Below, one piece after another: positions 39,331 through 51,920 of a stretch of 64,000 bases of DNA. A model generated the notes under the pieces. It saw only the letters and a list, made by a program, of their open reading frames with translations, was not told the DNA's origin and ran no database searches. The stretch's first letter is position 1, and each line of letters begins with the position of its first letter. The position numbers and the translations under genes are program-made. Origin of the DNA: Paramecium sonneborni (Eukaryota; Ciliophora; Oligohymenophorea; Peniculida; Parameciidae); assembly GCA_905182985.1 (NCBI GenBank), contig CAJJDN010000143.1:236698-300697 (forward strand), in the 5' to 3' direction.

Positions 39331-40151
39331 ATGAACAAATTAGTCGTATAACAAGTTAAGAGCATATTTAATAGCCTTCCAAATAAAGATTTAGATAAAC
39401 TACTAAATATATTACTTGCAGCTGGAATTACAAAAAATTAAAAATCAGTTGGTTATAAATGTGTAGAATGTAGTATTATGTATACATAATCAAATAAATA
39501 AAAAGGTTTAAAGGTATTAATGCAAGTGGTTTTGGGAGAGATGAAACTGAAGCTGTTCATATTTGTTTAAAAAATTTTATTGAATAAATGTTAGAAGAAG
39601 AAGGACATTTATCATTTTTGAGAAATATTTTAAGAGATCTAAAATAACTAGATTTTTAGGAATAAGATATTGAATAATTATAACAAAAAATAGGCAATAT
39701 ATCAATAATACAAAATAATTAAAATTACCAGACTGTAGATAGTTTGTTAAATGGAGAAAATGAATAAATTTTAGGATAAATAGTTGATAATAAGCAAAAG
39801 AAATTTGAGACTATTTAAGATAATAATAATAATAAGGAAAATATTTAAAATTAGTATTATAAATGTTGTGGTCATGAATAAGAACTAAAAAAAGAGAAAA
39901 TGAGAGTTGAACATTTGGAATTAAGAATAAAATTGATTTTAGAAGAAAATAGAATTTTGAAATCTCTTCTTAATGAAAAGAAAGAGAGTGCAAGATAGGA
40001 AAGTAATCGAGAAGGAGATACAAAAAGGATTCGTTAATAAGTTAGATCAAGTAGTGTAAAAATGGGTAAAATCTAATAAATAAATGGAGTGCCTAAATTA
40101 AATCTAGATGCACTTCCAACTTATATGGGAAAATAGAAAACATTATTTTGA
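39331..40151 (+). CDS. Uncharacterised coiled-coil protein
   Basis: A 264-aa protein with one 26-nt intron (gtatacataatc...aaaaag, near 39480). The first 70 residues look globular and include YKCVECSIMF, with two Cys spaced like half a zinc site, and FGRDETEAVHI. From residue 90 onward it is coiled coil, with an Asn-rich stretch and KCCGHEQEL at about residue 175, then a basic Ser-rich tail. The family is not recognised. The stop is 31 nt from the convergent TTLL stop. Confidence 0.6.
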
Positions 40152-40182
40152 TAATTTTTCTATCTAATTAGTTTTATTTGAA

Positions 40183-43100
40183 TCATTTTTTTTTTGGAAT
40201 TTATATTGTCTATTTCTTTGTATTTTTGCTTTGAAATTATTATAAAGTTTGTGAATTTCTAGTAGAAATAGTTTAAATTGTATTAGTTTTGCTTGGTTAT
40301 TAAGAATTGAAATTAAGTCCCCTTCCTTTTTTTAATTAAAGTCTTCTCTTTATCTTCTTTTTAAAAATATATCTTCTAATACATTTAATAATTATTTTAA
40401 TAGCTTTTTTTCTTTAGATTAATCTTCTATATCTCTTTCTTTATAAAAATCCTTTAATAAATGCTTGTAATTTAATAAATTTCTTTAATCTTTTAAGTCT
40501 TCTAGCATATCGTTTAGATTTAATGACAAGTCGATATGATTATATTTTCATAATAGCCTTAACTCTTAACAATCCCTTATTCCAAATATTAACCATGGCT
40601 ACTCTTGATTTATGTCGACCATAAGCTTTTGTAAATTTATTTAATCCATCTTAAATAGTTAATAATTTCTTTTATCTTTTTGCTAATTTGATTCTCATTA
40701 AACATTATAACAAGAGCGTGGATTATTCTCTTTCTAATCTTTTTCTTAGTTTAATGGCTTTATATCTTTTGTAATTTTTTTAAATAATAATTGCAGATCT
40801 ATGATTTTTGAGTAATTTCTTATATCTTTTTTTTTATATAAAACTAAATGAATATAATATCTATAAATACCATTTAAAAATTGAATTAATTTTTGCACTT
40901 TATTTAATTCTTTTTCTATATAAGGATTTCCACCATCTTTAGATTTTTTTATATTTATATAGTTTAGATCTCAAATCATTAGCTTCTTTTTTAGACATTT
41001 TAAAAGAGATTAATTATTGTAAATATAACAGAGCTAATTCTTTTTATAATTAATTCATTATAATTTTAGCTTGATTACATCTAAATCTACATTATATTCT
41101 AGTAGCCATTTTATCTCTTTTTAAATGATATTTCTTTTTTTTTGCTAGAAATCCTCTAACAATTTTTTATATTTTTGTAGCTGAATAATAATTTTTTAAT
41201 CTTATTCTTAATAATTTAGCAAGCATTCTTCTAACATATTTTTATATAATAATAGCATATTTAGTATCTCTTAAAAACCATTTAATTTTTTTAGCTTTAT
41301 ACATTCTATAAAATTTTTAAATCATTAAAGCAGCTAAAGATTCAATATATCTTTTATCAATAATTTTTTCTCTTTTAATATTACATTTTTATCCCCATAA
41401 TTCAAATTATGAATCATTTTATTAATTTTATTATGAATTATTATAATTAAATTCTTCATCAATTAATAATTCATAATAATATTTTTTAGGTTTAGTAAAT
41501 TCATCACCAAAAATAATATTAAACATACTTTCAGCCATAGAATCTAACATTTCATGTAACCAATCAGCTCTTTCAGCACATGCTGGTGATAAATTAACTT
41601 CTAATAACCATGGTTTACAATATTGATCTAACATAATATCAAAACCATATAATTCAAAACAATATTTAGATTCACCTTCAAATTAATCTTATAATATCTT
41701 AAGTGTCTTAATCATTAAGTCATTGCATTAAGGTCTAACTATCTTTTACCAATCAACTGGAAGCCATTGTTACATAAAATCACTACTGTAGATTGAATCA
41801 TTTTGGCTAATGTATTATTATTGCTCACTTACTTCTTAAATTCTTATTTATTTAATGAAAAATTTGTCAAATGCTTTAATAAATTTTTTGTATCTTTAAC
41901 ATCATATGGTTGACTACACATTCTCATATAACAATGACTAAAAACATATGCTTGCAATGGTTAAAAACTTCTTACTAAAACCCATTATCTTAAATCAAAT
42001 TTAAATCCTTTATATAATAATGGTCTTTCTATATATTTTTATACTAATCTCGCTTACATCTATAAACCACTACTTATAGCTTCAGTAATATCCTTTTCAA
42101 GATATATTCCTTATCCTCTTGCACAACCACCAGGTTTTATAATCCATATATTATTTATTCCATCAACTTTGTAAGCTTAATCATACTTTTTAAAAAACAA
42201 ATGATATCTATATAATTTTCTAATCATAAATTAACTTGGATTCGAACCTTTATCAAACTTCTAAACTTGAGAATATACAATTAAACTAAATTTTCATTAT
42301 TAAAATACTTTAATCTAGTTTTAGAGATATATTAATGGCTTAATTCAAAATTCTTATCATCATAAAATCCATCTTTTAATTATCTTTTCATATCTGATAA
42401 TCTAGACAATACTTCTGACATAATTAAACAATCAAATTTTATTTCTGATGTTTATGATTAATCTTCTAATTCTTATGCTGTATAAATATTTTTATATTTC
42501 CTTTTAACAGTTCTTTTCATATCAATTTTTCTAATTTTTTAATTTTCATTCTTTATTTTCCATTCTTCAAATATTCTTTCCTTTATTTTCTTCATTTCAT
42601 TTTTCCTTTTTAGTCTTAATGCACTAATTGCCTTTTTCAATATTATTGTAACTGCAGTCCTTTCATATTCTTTAAGAAAATCCTCTCTATCTATTGCATT
42701 CCCTAAATCAAATGCTCTTGGAAAGAATGTACTTGTATCATAACCATATTCACATTAATTTTTAAAATTTGCTAATAAACATGATTTAGTTGTAAGTTCT
42801 TTGGTATTACTAAAATGATTGTAAAATTATCCATCTAATAATGTTTTAAAATCATCTGTATTTTCTGTATAAACCCATTTAAGATCAAAAATTTATTAGT
42901 TTGAAGGAGTTTCAAGCCAGCCATGTCTTTGTAAACATCGACGAATATACTCATCTTAAGAATTAAAACAAAACACTTTTGTTGCAATTGAAATGTTCTA
43001 TCTTTTCAAATAATCATTCATTAAAGAACGATGATTAAAATAGGTCTTATTTTTCACTAATGATTCTACATTCTGTTTTTTTGTTTAAGACTACTTTCTT

Positions 43101-43311
43101 TAAGATTCTTATGATATTGTAGTTTCTATGCTGCTTGATTATCTTGAAAGTCTAGATTAAGACAAAGGATTCTAAACAGCTGGTTTCATTAATTTCCTAT
43201 ATATTCAAACGCAACTTACAATGGAGTCCCTTCCTTCGATTATCTTTTTATTTCTGGCAATATTGGTAATTATGTAGTAATTTTTGGTTTTGGTGCAATT
43301 TATTATTTCAT
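40183..43311 (-). CDS. TTLL3: TTLL3-like tubulin glycylase with multiple IQ motifs
   Basis: About 1,000 aa. The front half is a tubulin-tyrosine-ligase-like domain. TTKSCLLANF and FFPRAFDLG resemble the TTLL3/TTLL8 (glycylase) upstream region. WIIKPGGCARGQGIYL is the core ATP-grasp stretch, and KPWLLEVNLSPACA near 41600 holds the catalytic E-x-N metal ligands. TTLL3-type enzymes add glycine chains to tubulin tails in cilia. The back half is a basic helical tail with at least six IQ-like motifs, such as IQKFYRMYKAKK, IIQKYVRRMLAK, IQKIVRGFLAKK and IQCRFRCNQAK, which should bind calmodulin. A 23-nt intron sits near the start; one or two more introns were not resolved. Confidence 0.8.
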
Positions 43312-43453
43312 ATTTTTAATATAACTGTTTAAGAGAACTTCACAACTTTTATTATTATTTATATATTTTTTCTATATTTACTTATACTTTGTAATAATAT
43401 ATTATTCTTATTTACTCCTAAATTTAAATTCAATTTTCAATTAAAATTCCTAT

Positions 43454-45854
43454 ATGAACACTATATTAGACAATGCAATAACTCTTAATGATAAAATCAA
43501 AATACTTGAAAACAATAAAAATAATACTAAAAACCTTGATCTTTAAGCTATTTATAAACACATTCACAATTTTAAATAAGATTCTGATTTATTACTTGAA
43601 CATGCTTTAAAAATTAATTTTGGAAATATTTTCAAAATTCAAGTTCAAAATCTTGAAAATGAAGCTATATAAATATTTAAAAAGGCATGTGAATCTGCTA
43701 GAGATTTAAATCACATATACTTATATGTTAAATATATTTAGCAAATTAGTCGATAGGATATATAAAAAGCTTACTTAAAAGAATTGGGATTTTAGACAGA
43801 GAAACTCATTACAGAATTTAGATAAAATGGAACTATTATTTAACAATTACGTTTAGATAAAAATGACATAACTAAATAGAGATCTATAATTCAAATGATT
43901 TCAACATTATGTCCATTAGACTTAGGATTTAATCCAGAATTATTCTCCTTAATGTTAATTCCATTTAAATGTCTTCAAAAGGCTGATTTAATTGATATTT
44001 CCTTATTAGAAAGATTGGCAGATGTTTTATTATCTTAATGTTATGGTTAAGGGAGTGCAAATCAAAATTAAGTTCATGATTGGTTAGCTCTTTTGACTGG
44101 TATTATTTAATATGCTTATGAAGGAAATTCTATTGGATTATTTATATTATTACGTAAAGTATTTTTTTTTTTAATTTATAGATATCACAAAAAAATATTA
44201 TTGAATTACTTGAGAAATATAAAAGTTATATGCTTCTAAATTATTTTAATAATTCATAAGTGACACTTAAAATATTTCAAGGATTAACTTTTTATTCAAT
44301 TACTTAATAGAGTATAATCTTTATTAGAATAATAAGTTAATATCTTTATGAATATGCAATTGAATTAAGAAGTAAATAATATTCAGACATTCTTAAATAT
44401 ATTTACAAAGAATTCATTTTAACTTCTCTTTTAGGAAATATCTAAATGGTTAATCATAGTACAGAATTAATTGATCTACTATAATTTTATATTGTTGGTA
44501 TGTCATCAATTGATTAAGAACCTTTAAAAAAATCTTTGGATTTATTATACAACAGGTTGAAATTAATATCAAATTCTAAAGTATTTTAAAAGGAATTTGT
44601 TAGCTAAAGATATTATTTCTTAGTAAATATTGCAAAATATTATGATGGTTTAAATATGGATGATGACTTTTTAAATATCATAAAAATCTATTAATAAAAA
44701 GATTCGATATAAAAAAGTGAAAAGTATAATTAATGGAATTTTTCACAATTTTAAGAATTTGAGAGTTATATAGATTAAAATATCTTATAAAGAGATTCAA
44801 AAGATTTTGTTGGTCTTGAAAATCTTACTAATACTTGTTTTATGAATAGTATATTATAAAGTTTATATATGACATAATCTTTTAGAAAGTTTGTAATTCA
44901 ATTAAAATTTACAGATTAATCATTATAATTGATTCCTCATGCATCAAAATTAAGTAGTCTTTAAAAATTATTTTTATTATTGACTTATTAAAAAAAAGGA
45001 TATTGTTCTCCTTATGAATTAAAAAGATAATTAAGAGAACCTTATAGTAATACAAATGATTAATAAGATGTAAGTGAATTTGTACATCATTTTCTTGAAG
45101 ATCTATTAGAATTATTGCCAAAACATTTATAAATACCATTAGAGAAGATTTTCTTTGGGTATCATAGATCATGTATTGAATGTTTTAATTGTCCTAAAAG
45201 ATAACCAACATATCGTCCTAAAGAAAAGTTTTTGGGAATAGATTTACATTTTAATGAAGAAGAAGAAGATAATTAAGATCTTTATGATATGATTAGAAAA
45301 GCATATGAAAAAGAATAAATAGAATATACTTGTGATAGATGCAATTAAAAAACTAATTAAGTTTATAAATCTTAATAACTGATTTAATTACCATCTGTCT
45401 TATTTATGATAGTGCATCGGTATATTTAATATCATATTTAAGTTTCACATTTGATTCTACTACATTAACAATGAAAAAAATGTTAACAAAAGTACCATTT
45501 AGATTTCAAATTGATTTTAGACATATCTTTAATAAATAAAAATTAAATAGTAGAGATTGTATCTATGATCTTTATGCATTTATTATCCATCTGGTATGAT
45601 TATATAATATCATAATAAAATAGGGTAAAAATAGTAACTCTGGACATTACATTTGTTATGCTAGATAACTTGATAAACCAGATGTTTGGGTAACTTTTGA
45701 TGATACGATGATAACAAATTTAGAATATAATAGTGATCAACTTGATAAAGAACTTATGTAATTGATATATAATATTTATGATAGAGAAGAAGAGACACCC
45801 TATTTATTGTTTTATCAAAATTAATCAGGTTAACCTTTAATTTTAAATAATTGA
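43454..45854 (+). CDS. Ubiquitin-specific protease (USP family)
   Basis: About 770 aa. A long helical N-terminal region (MNTILDNAITLND...) precedes a USP catalytic domain. The Cys box reads GLENLTNTCFMNSILQSL, with the nucleophile Cys kept and Thr in place of the usual Gly before NTC. A QQDVSEFVHHFLEDLL stretch follows, then the zinc-ribbon pairs CIECFNC and CDRCN. The His box SGHYICYA and VTFDDTMI complete the catalytic set. Three introns are needed: 22 nt near 44160, 23 nt near 45420 and 30 nt near 45595. Size and order resemble the USP9X/USP34-type group. The substrate is unknown. The stop is 22 nt from the convergent GTPase gene. Confidence 0.85.
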
Positions 45855-45876
45855 TCATTATATTTAATTTATTTTT

Positions 45877-46758
45877 TCAAAATATTTTGCAACACATTTT
45901 TTCTTATTTTTCTTGAGGTTGCTATTAAATTTCAATCTTAACTGAAGGTTTTTTATCTTAAGCAGATTATAATTAAGGTTATGTATTTGTTGATTATTCA
46001 GTAATCTTAACTATTCCATTTAATTTATCTTAAATATCCATAGCAGACATTATTAGTTTTGTAAATATACTCATACTTCTATCCATTCCTAAATTTTCAG
46101 TTGCTGAGCATTCTGAATAATAAACATTTTATGGTAGTTTTTTAGTTGCAAACTCTATAATATGATCATCATTCCATTTTTCAGATTAACGAATTCCATT
46201 TATTGGATGAGTCTTTTTTGAACCAAATACTGCTAGCTTATATTCTATACATTTTTCATTTATTTAATTTATTATCTCATTATATTATGGACATTTCCTT
46301 TCAAGATCACCCATAGTTCCTAAAAAATAATAATATGCATTTGTTTGTTTAGCATTTTTAACACATTATTAAAACCATGTATTTAATGCATTTTCAAGGG
46401 TTATCATATTATTTAATGAAAATGCTATGATATAAATGTTACTCTAAAGCAGAAATGCTCTAATCATGGCACTAAACATCAATTTTATATAAAAACATAT
46501 TCTTTATTTCTCCAGAAGTAATCCATACATGAATCTTTTATGTTGTTTTATTTGGTAATAGAATTCTGGAAATGAAGAAATCTACAGATTATATTTATTT
46601 ATCATTAACTTTTGATTCAATATTCAAAAGACATTCCATTAGTTTACTTTTACCTACAGATTGATCTCCAATCAAGATTACTCTAAGTAGATCATTTGCA
46701 ATTACTTAATTTTTCTCTCCTTTTATTCACATAAAATAGAAACACTATCCTATTCCAT
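45877..46758 (-). CDS. Divergent Rab-like small GTPase
   Basis: A 277-aa protein after introns of 23 and 25 nt. The P-loop is intact (LIGDQSVGKSKL). The G3 motif WDTAGxE reads WITSGE, so the Mg2+-binding Asp is missing. The G4 motif NKxD reads TMGD, with Met for Lys. The G5 motif CSA is kept (SECSATEN). A Gln-rich tail of about 50 residues ends KMCCKIF, with two Cys that could be lipidated although the position is not the very end. It is probably a membrane-trafficking GTPase relative with altered or lost GTP hydrolysis. The start (MEQDSVSILC) is the first ATG in frame with the P-loop. Confidence 0.65.
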
Positions 46759-46801
46759 ATATGTCAATTATTTATATAATTTTAAAATATTAATTCATAT
46801 A

Positions 46802-48529
46802 TCAACTCTTAGAAAGCAATTAATAATAAAGTTCATTAAATTCTTTTTCTAAACTTGATGAAGTTCGTAGCTTTTATTCAACTTTAAATGCTTCCAATTT
46901 ATGATGACTAAACTACAATGGTTAAAAACAATGTAATAATTTTATTAATGTTCTAAATAAATGGTCCTTTTCTTCTATTAAAACTTTTTGATGATTCACT
47001 TTCTCTATTATATGATCTACCAGATTTAAGTAAATTGTATTGAATGCTTCATAAAATTTAGAATTGTTTTCATTTTATTTCAATCCTTCACTGTAAAACT
47101 CAAATTGTTTAATTATTTCTTTATTTGTATTTTAAACTTAGATTTATTAAAAATACTTATCATATGCTTCTTTAATTTTTTGATAGAATTGTTCTAAAGT
47201 CTCCGAATTACATTTGAAATTATTAAGTACTTAATAATACTGATCACTTTTCTTAAATAGTTGAAAATCATTTGGTAATATTAATAATTACATTAACATC
47301 TAATAAAAAATAATTTTGATTATTTTACTTCTCCATTCAAAACTCTTAAATAAAATTTAATTTCATTTAATAAATATTTTGTAGTAATGATATTATAATG
47401 TTTTATTTGCTCTTTTGAAAATTTTACAGCAGTTTGAAGTTTCGATATTTCACAGATTAAACTTCTGATAAAGGTAAGAATATCGGATACATAAATAAAA
47501 TAATTATAGATATTTTAAACTTTCATCTCTTTATCAAGTTTTTAGTCAATTTTTATAACTTTCGATTAAGTAACTTAATCTTAAATTTAACTTTATTGAG
47601 CTTTTATCAATCCTACAAGATTCTCTGCAAATAGATCTTGCCAACTTATTCTTTAATTTTGATCAACAACAAGCATTTTTTATAATAATGCTATTACATC
47701 AACACTAATTGTATTTGGGTATTTAATAGGAAGTTTTTTAGATTTTTCTAAATCTTTTGGGACTGAAATATCAAAAGGAACATAACCATATAGCATTTAA
47801 TATAGAATAACACCTAATGACCATATATCTGCTTTGGAAGAATATTTCCCAGTTGAAATTTCAGGTGCAGTGTATAAAGGAGTTCCTAGTTTTGTATGGT
47901 CTGAAGTTGTATTTAAGTCATCTAAATATATAGAAAAACCAAAATCTCCTATTTTTGCAATTCCTTTTGAAAATAGAATATTTTCTGGTTTTAAATCTCT
48001 ATGAATAATATTTGATTCAATTAATTCTCTATACCCATTTAAAACTTATTTAAAAATCCAAAGGGCTTCATTTTCTTTAAGTGGACCACTTATTAATTTA
48101 TCAGAAAGGGATTTTTCTTCACAAAATTCTAAAATGAAATAAATACTTCCTTCATCTTCAACAAAATCAATCATCCTTATTATTTAAAATTAATAATTAC
48201 TTTACTATATTTTCACTTTATAATTTCCCATGATTAAGTTTTTCTCTTTTTATAAAATTAGATAAAACATCAAACGATTTCCTTTTTTATTCAGTTCCTA
48301 ACTTTTGAATGATTTTAATAGCAATTTATTCATTTTCATTCTCTTTCATATAACCCTGATAGACAAAGGCATAGCTTCCCTATTAATTAATTTTAATAAA
48401 ATATACCTTTCCAAGAACTTTTCTTAAACACATTACATATTTATTCTAAATGATTTCAATATCATCAAGTACCACAGCCTCTTATATCTTGGAATTATCA
48501 ATATAGTTTACTTTAATGGATTAACTCAT
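46802..48529 (-). CDS. ULK/ATG1-like Ser/Thr protein kinase
   Basis: A 548-aa protein after introns of 27, 25 and 29 nt. The kinase domain occupies about residues 35-290: LGKGSYAFVYQG glycine loop across the first splice, IAIKIIQ lysine, IIHRDLKPENILF, IGDFGFSIY, GTPLYTAPE and DIWSLGVILYQMLYG. All catalytic residues are present. The C-terminal about 250 residues are helical with no known domain, comparable in layout to ULK-type kinases of ciliates. I infer ULK similarity from the loop sequences; an autophagy role is not shown. Confidence 0.75.
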
Positions 48530-48806
48530 TTTAAAATATAAATACTTTATAATAATAAAAATATTAATATTCTAATGATAAAGAAAATAAATAAAAATGA
48601 TTAAAATTAGGAATAATAAAACATAAATATGTGTATGATATAAAGTGTAATTTTTTGTTATAATTATATCTTTTAATAAAATTTGATAGTAAATAAAATT
48701 AATTAAATCATATAATACGTGTGTAATTATTCTAGATTTTACTAAAATTGAGAATCTTTGTATATTAATATGAGGATAAGATTGATTTTCCATATAAATT
48801 AAATTA

Positions 48807-49976
48807 ATGGAATAATAGATAGTGTTTAAGGAAGAAGCAAGAAAGGCCTTTTTAGATGGTGATGGAAATGTTGACTTTGGAAAAGTTTAAGCAAGATGGA
48901 ATGAATTGGCAAAAGTAAAGGTGAGTTTAGGAAATAAGTATTTTACACCAGAAGTAGTTGAATAAGTTAAGAAATTATCAGGAGCTGATTAACAACGTTT
49001 CTTAGATGTTATGATGGGTGGATTAGCTAATGATGATAGCTCAGTAGGTGTATATGCTACAAGACCAGAAGATTATGATGTTTTTTCCTTTTATTTATAA
49101 CCATTAATTAGAGATTATCATAAAATAGAAGGAGAAACCAAATAAGAGCATGATTGGAATATCCCAGTTGATGAATATGTTTTAACTAAAATTGATCCAA
49201 AACTTGAAAAAGTTTCAATGAGAGCAAGAGTTGCAAGAAATGTTAAAGGATGGAATTTACCACCTTTAATGAGCAAAGAAGAAAGAATTAATTTTGAAAA
49301 TAAAATGGTTGAAGCATTTGAAAACTTTGGAATAAAAGGAAAATATCATAGTTTGACACCTGGACATAAAAATTAAATAACATAAGAATAAGCTGATGAA
49401 TTAATTAAGAGACATTTCTTATTTAATGATATGACAACAGATAATCATTTAACATCATCAGGTGTTGCATCTGATTGGCCATTTGGTAGAGGTATTTGGA
49501 TTAGTGAAGATGAAACTAAAATGATATGGGTTGGTGAAGAAGATTAATTAAGAATAATATCTATAGTTTAAGGAAATGATCTTGGTAAAGTTGATTAATC
49601 ATTATATTAATTACTTACAGGTATTGAGAAGAGTGGACTTGAATTTGCAGAACATCCTACTTATGGTGTTGTTACAACTTGTCCAACTAATATGGGAACA
49701 GGAAAGAGATAATCTATTCTTGGGAAATTCCCAAATATTACAAATGGTGGAAAAGATGAAAAAAAATTAAAAGATATTGCTAGATAATTTGGATTATAAG
49801 CTAGAGGAATGGGAGGTGAACATTCAGCTATGGATCATGAAGGAACAGCTGATATTTCACCATCTGCCAGATTTGGTGTCACTGAAGCTGTTGTTACAAG
49901 AAGACTTTATGAAGGACTTATTAAACTTTATGAAATTGAAGCTTAAGCTGGAAAAGAATAATAATAATAAGCATGA
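48807..49976 (+). CDS. AK: Arginine kinase (ATP:guanidino phosphotransferase)
   Basis: An intron-free 389-aa protein, a normal length for phosphagen kinases of this group. It moves phosphate between ATP and arginine to buffer and shuttle energy, in ciliates notably into cilia. Visible landmarks are the VSMRARVARNVKGW ATP-binding arginines, the ASDWPFGRGIWIS substrate loop, the reactive cysteine in TTCPTNMGTGKRQS, and the C-terminal RLYEGLIKLYEIE helix. All expected catalytic positions look present. The family Leu in CPTNLGTGLR is Met, and the second Leu is Lys. An apparent 36-nt intron candidate near 49580 is better read as coding (DLGKVDQSLYQLL). Confidence 0.93.
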
Positions 49977-50328
49977 GTATTATTTCATCAATCAAATAAA
50001 CACAAATATCCTTTCTTTTTTATATTCTTTTTATTTAATCTATATACAATATTAGTTTATATTTTTATTAATATTTTTTATATTATTTCTCATTTTTATA
50101 TTCTATTTAAATAACATAATTTAATATCATATTAATTTTACTATCCCATCATCAACTTCTCTGTTTATATTTATAAATTATACATAACTTTGCAGCTATA
50201 AATAATATGTATCTTCTCACTAAATCGATTCTATAAAAATAATAAATTTACATTCTTACTTAATTTTATTTTAAATAAACTCATTTTTTGTTTGATATTT
50301 CATTATCTAATAATTAGATTTATTTCAA
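49977..50328. other. Gene-free spacer
   Basis: About 350 nt downstream of arginine kinase, A+T-rich, with only short frames. Nothing was recognised. Confidence 0.35.
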
Positions 50329-51085
50329 ATGTTCTAAAATAACAAAGATATCAATAAAAGAATATAAAGGCTATTACTTGAATCTAGTTAAATATTCCGT
50401 AGATATGGGAATAATGCTATGCAAAATTTTTAATGTTTAATTAGATAACTATCTAGACCCCATTTCTTGTTTGGGTTACAAATTTTCCGTCTCTTTTTTT
50501 TATCTATTATTGCCCCTAGTTCATCAGTCAAGTTATATATCAACTGGAGACCAGAGATCATTGTTTGTGAGACTATAATTTGTTCAACAAGTATTTTATG
50601 GGTTTCTTACGTTTCTCTCACTTATATTTTAATGAGATAAGATCCTAATTCACTATATTTTTTTTATATTAGGTCTACTCATAACTTAGTTAAAGTTTCT
50701 TCAAATATTCACTCCTATATGTTAATTCAAGCAAGATATTTAAGTAAACATGTTTTCCAGACATAATTGTTGCAAAGGTAGATTAGTTATTAGTTGTTAT
50801 CAGTTAGCAAATAGATAACTTGGGTTAAGAGCTACTTATGCTCATTTACCGATAACCTCTACATAAGTATTCACCATACAACCTAATCTTGATGAAGTAG
50901 ATGATGTAGAATTATTTAAAACAAGTAAATAATCATTTTTTCTTAGCTTATAATTTTACTTGTTCTTTTTCTACAATTTACTTTTCGTACTTTTCTATAA
51001 CAATTCCGCTATATTTCTTCTAATTAACTAAATTCATTTTGTTAAACCATAATTATAAATTTAGTATTTGAGGATAAAAAGATGA
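50329..51085 (+). other. Two orphan open frames, possible unidentified gene
   Basis: With TGA as sole stop, one frame opens at ATG 50329 (MFQNNKDINKRIQRLLLES) and stays open for about 190 codons. A second, in another frame, runs from ATG 50750 (MFSRHNCCKGRLVISCYQLA) to TGA 51083-51085, about 111 aa. The second contains FTIQPNLDEVDDVELFKT, which reads like true protein, before turning into hydrophobic low-complexity sequence. They may be parts of one gene joined by unseen introns, or a decaying gene. No family was recognised. Confidence 0.28.
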
Positions 51086-51346
51086 AAGATATTAAATATT
51101 CTATATTAAAAGAATGCAAATCTAAAATACTTCTATAATGATAAAATATTTTGAATTGGTTTTATTTATATATATAAATAATGATTGGAATTAAATAAAT
51201 AATTAGTTTGTTAAAAATATATTAATTTATACAAATAACTTTCTAAATAAGTTGAAAATTAAAATTAAAAGTTATGATGGAGAGGGATTTGTGTTGTGTT
51301 TTATTTTAATAAAAAAGATTTAATTTATTTTGAATTATTCAAGAAG

Positions 51347-51843
51347 ATGACATTCATAGTAAAGACCAGAAAGGTACTCTTAAACAAACTTTTGAACAGA
51401 AGACAATTAGTATAGTGATAAATTAACTTTAGAGTGTTGAATTACTCCATCCAAATAAGGCAACTCCCTCTTAAGAATCAGTTGTTAAGGAATTAGCAAG
51501 CAAATATAAGGCAGATGAAAGAAATGTTGTCGTATATGGTCTTAGAACATAATTTGGAGGTAATAGAACAACAGGATTTGCTTTGATCTACGATACATAA
51601 TAGTAATAAGTTTAGAATGATTATAGATATTTAATGAAATTTGAACCAAAATTCAGATTGAGAAGAAGAGGTATCATTCCAAAGAGAGATGGTAGCAGAA
51701 AGGGATGGAAGGAAGTTAAATCTAAGTTAAAGAAAACAAGAGGTTCAGAAAAAACAAAGATTTATATGTCAAGAAAGACAGATAAGAGAGAAGTCATCAG
51801 AGCTTAAAAGGAAACTTACCTTAAAGGTTTTGTTGGAAAATGA
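51347..51843 (+). CDS. RPS24: 40S ribosomal protein S24 (eS24)
   Basis: A 157-aa protein with one 23-nt intron at 51410-51432. The core matches eS24: VKTRKVLLNKLLNRRQ, VELLHPNKATPSQESV, VYGLRTQFGGNRTTGFALI and YDTQ. After the conserved part, a Lys/Arg-rich C-terminal extension makes it somewhat longer than the roughly 133-aa metazoan protein. eS24 belongs to the small-subunit body. The start ATG immediately precedes the conserved TFIVKTRKV stretch. Confidence 0.93.
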
Positions 51844-51878
51844 GTGCATTTATACCACATTTAATAGTACATTATAAA

Positions 51879-51898
51879 TATATATATATATATATATA
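51879..51898. repeat. (TA)n tract in convergent spacer
   Basis: About ten TA dinucleotides in the short gap between the eS24 stop and the convergent coiled-coil gene. This is probably simple low complexity in the 3' flank. Confidence 0.6.
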
Positions 51899-51920
51899 AA
51901 TATTTTTATTTAATTAATAT

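Noticed and set aside
42239..42251. ttcgaacc-like string resembling a tRNA T-loop (box B)
   Set aside because: No box A or cloverleaf around it, and it lies inside TTLL coding sequence.
49578..49622. 36-nt intron candidate in arginine kinase
   Set aside because: The segment is in frame, lacks TGA and matches the conserved DLG...L...IEK spacing of arginine kinases, so it is coding.
49576..50055. Two plus-strand frames of 64 and 92 aa inside arginine kinase
   Set aside because: They are out-of-frame readings of the conserved kinase C-terminus.
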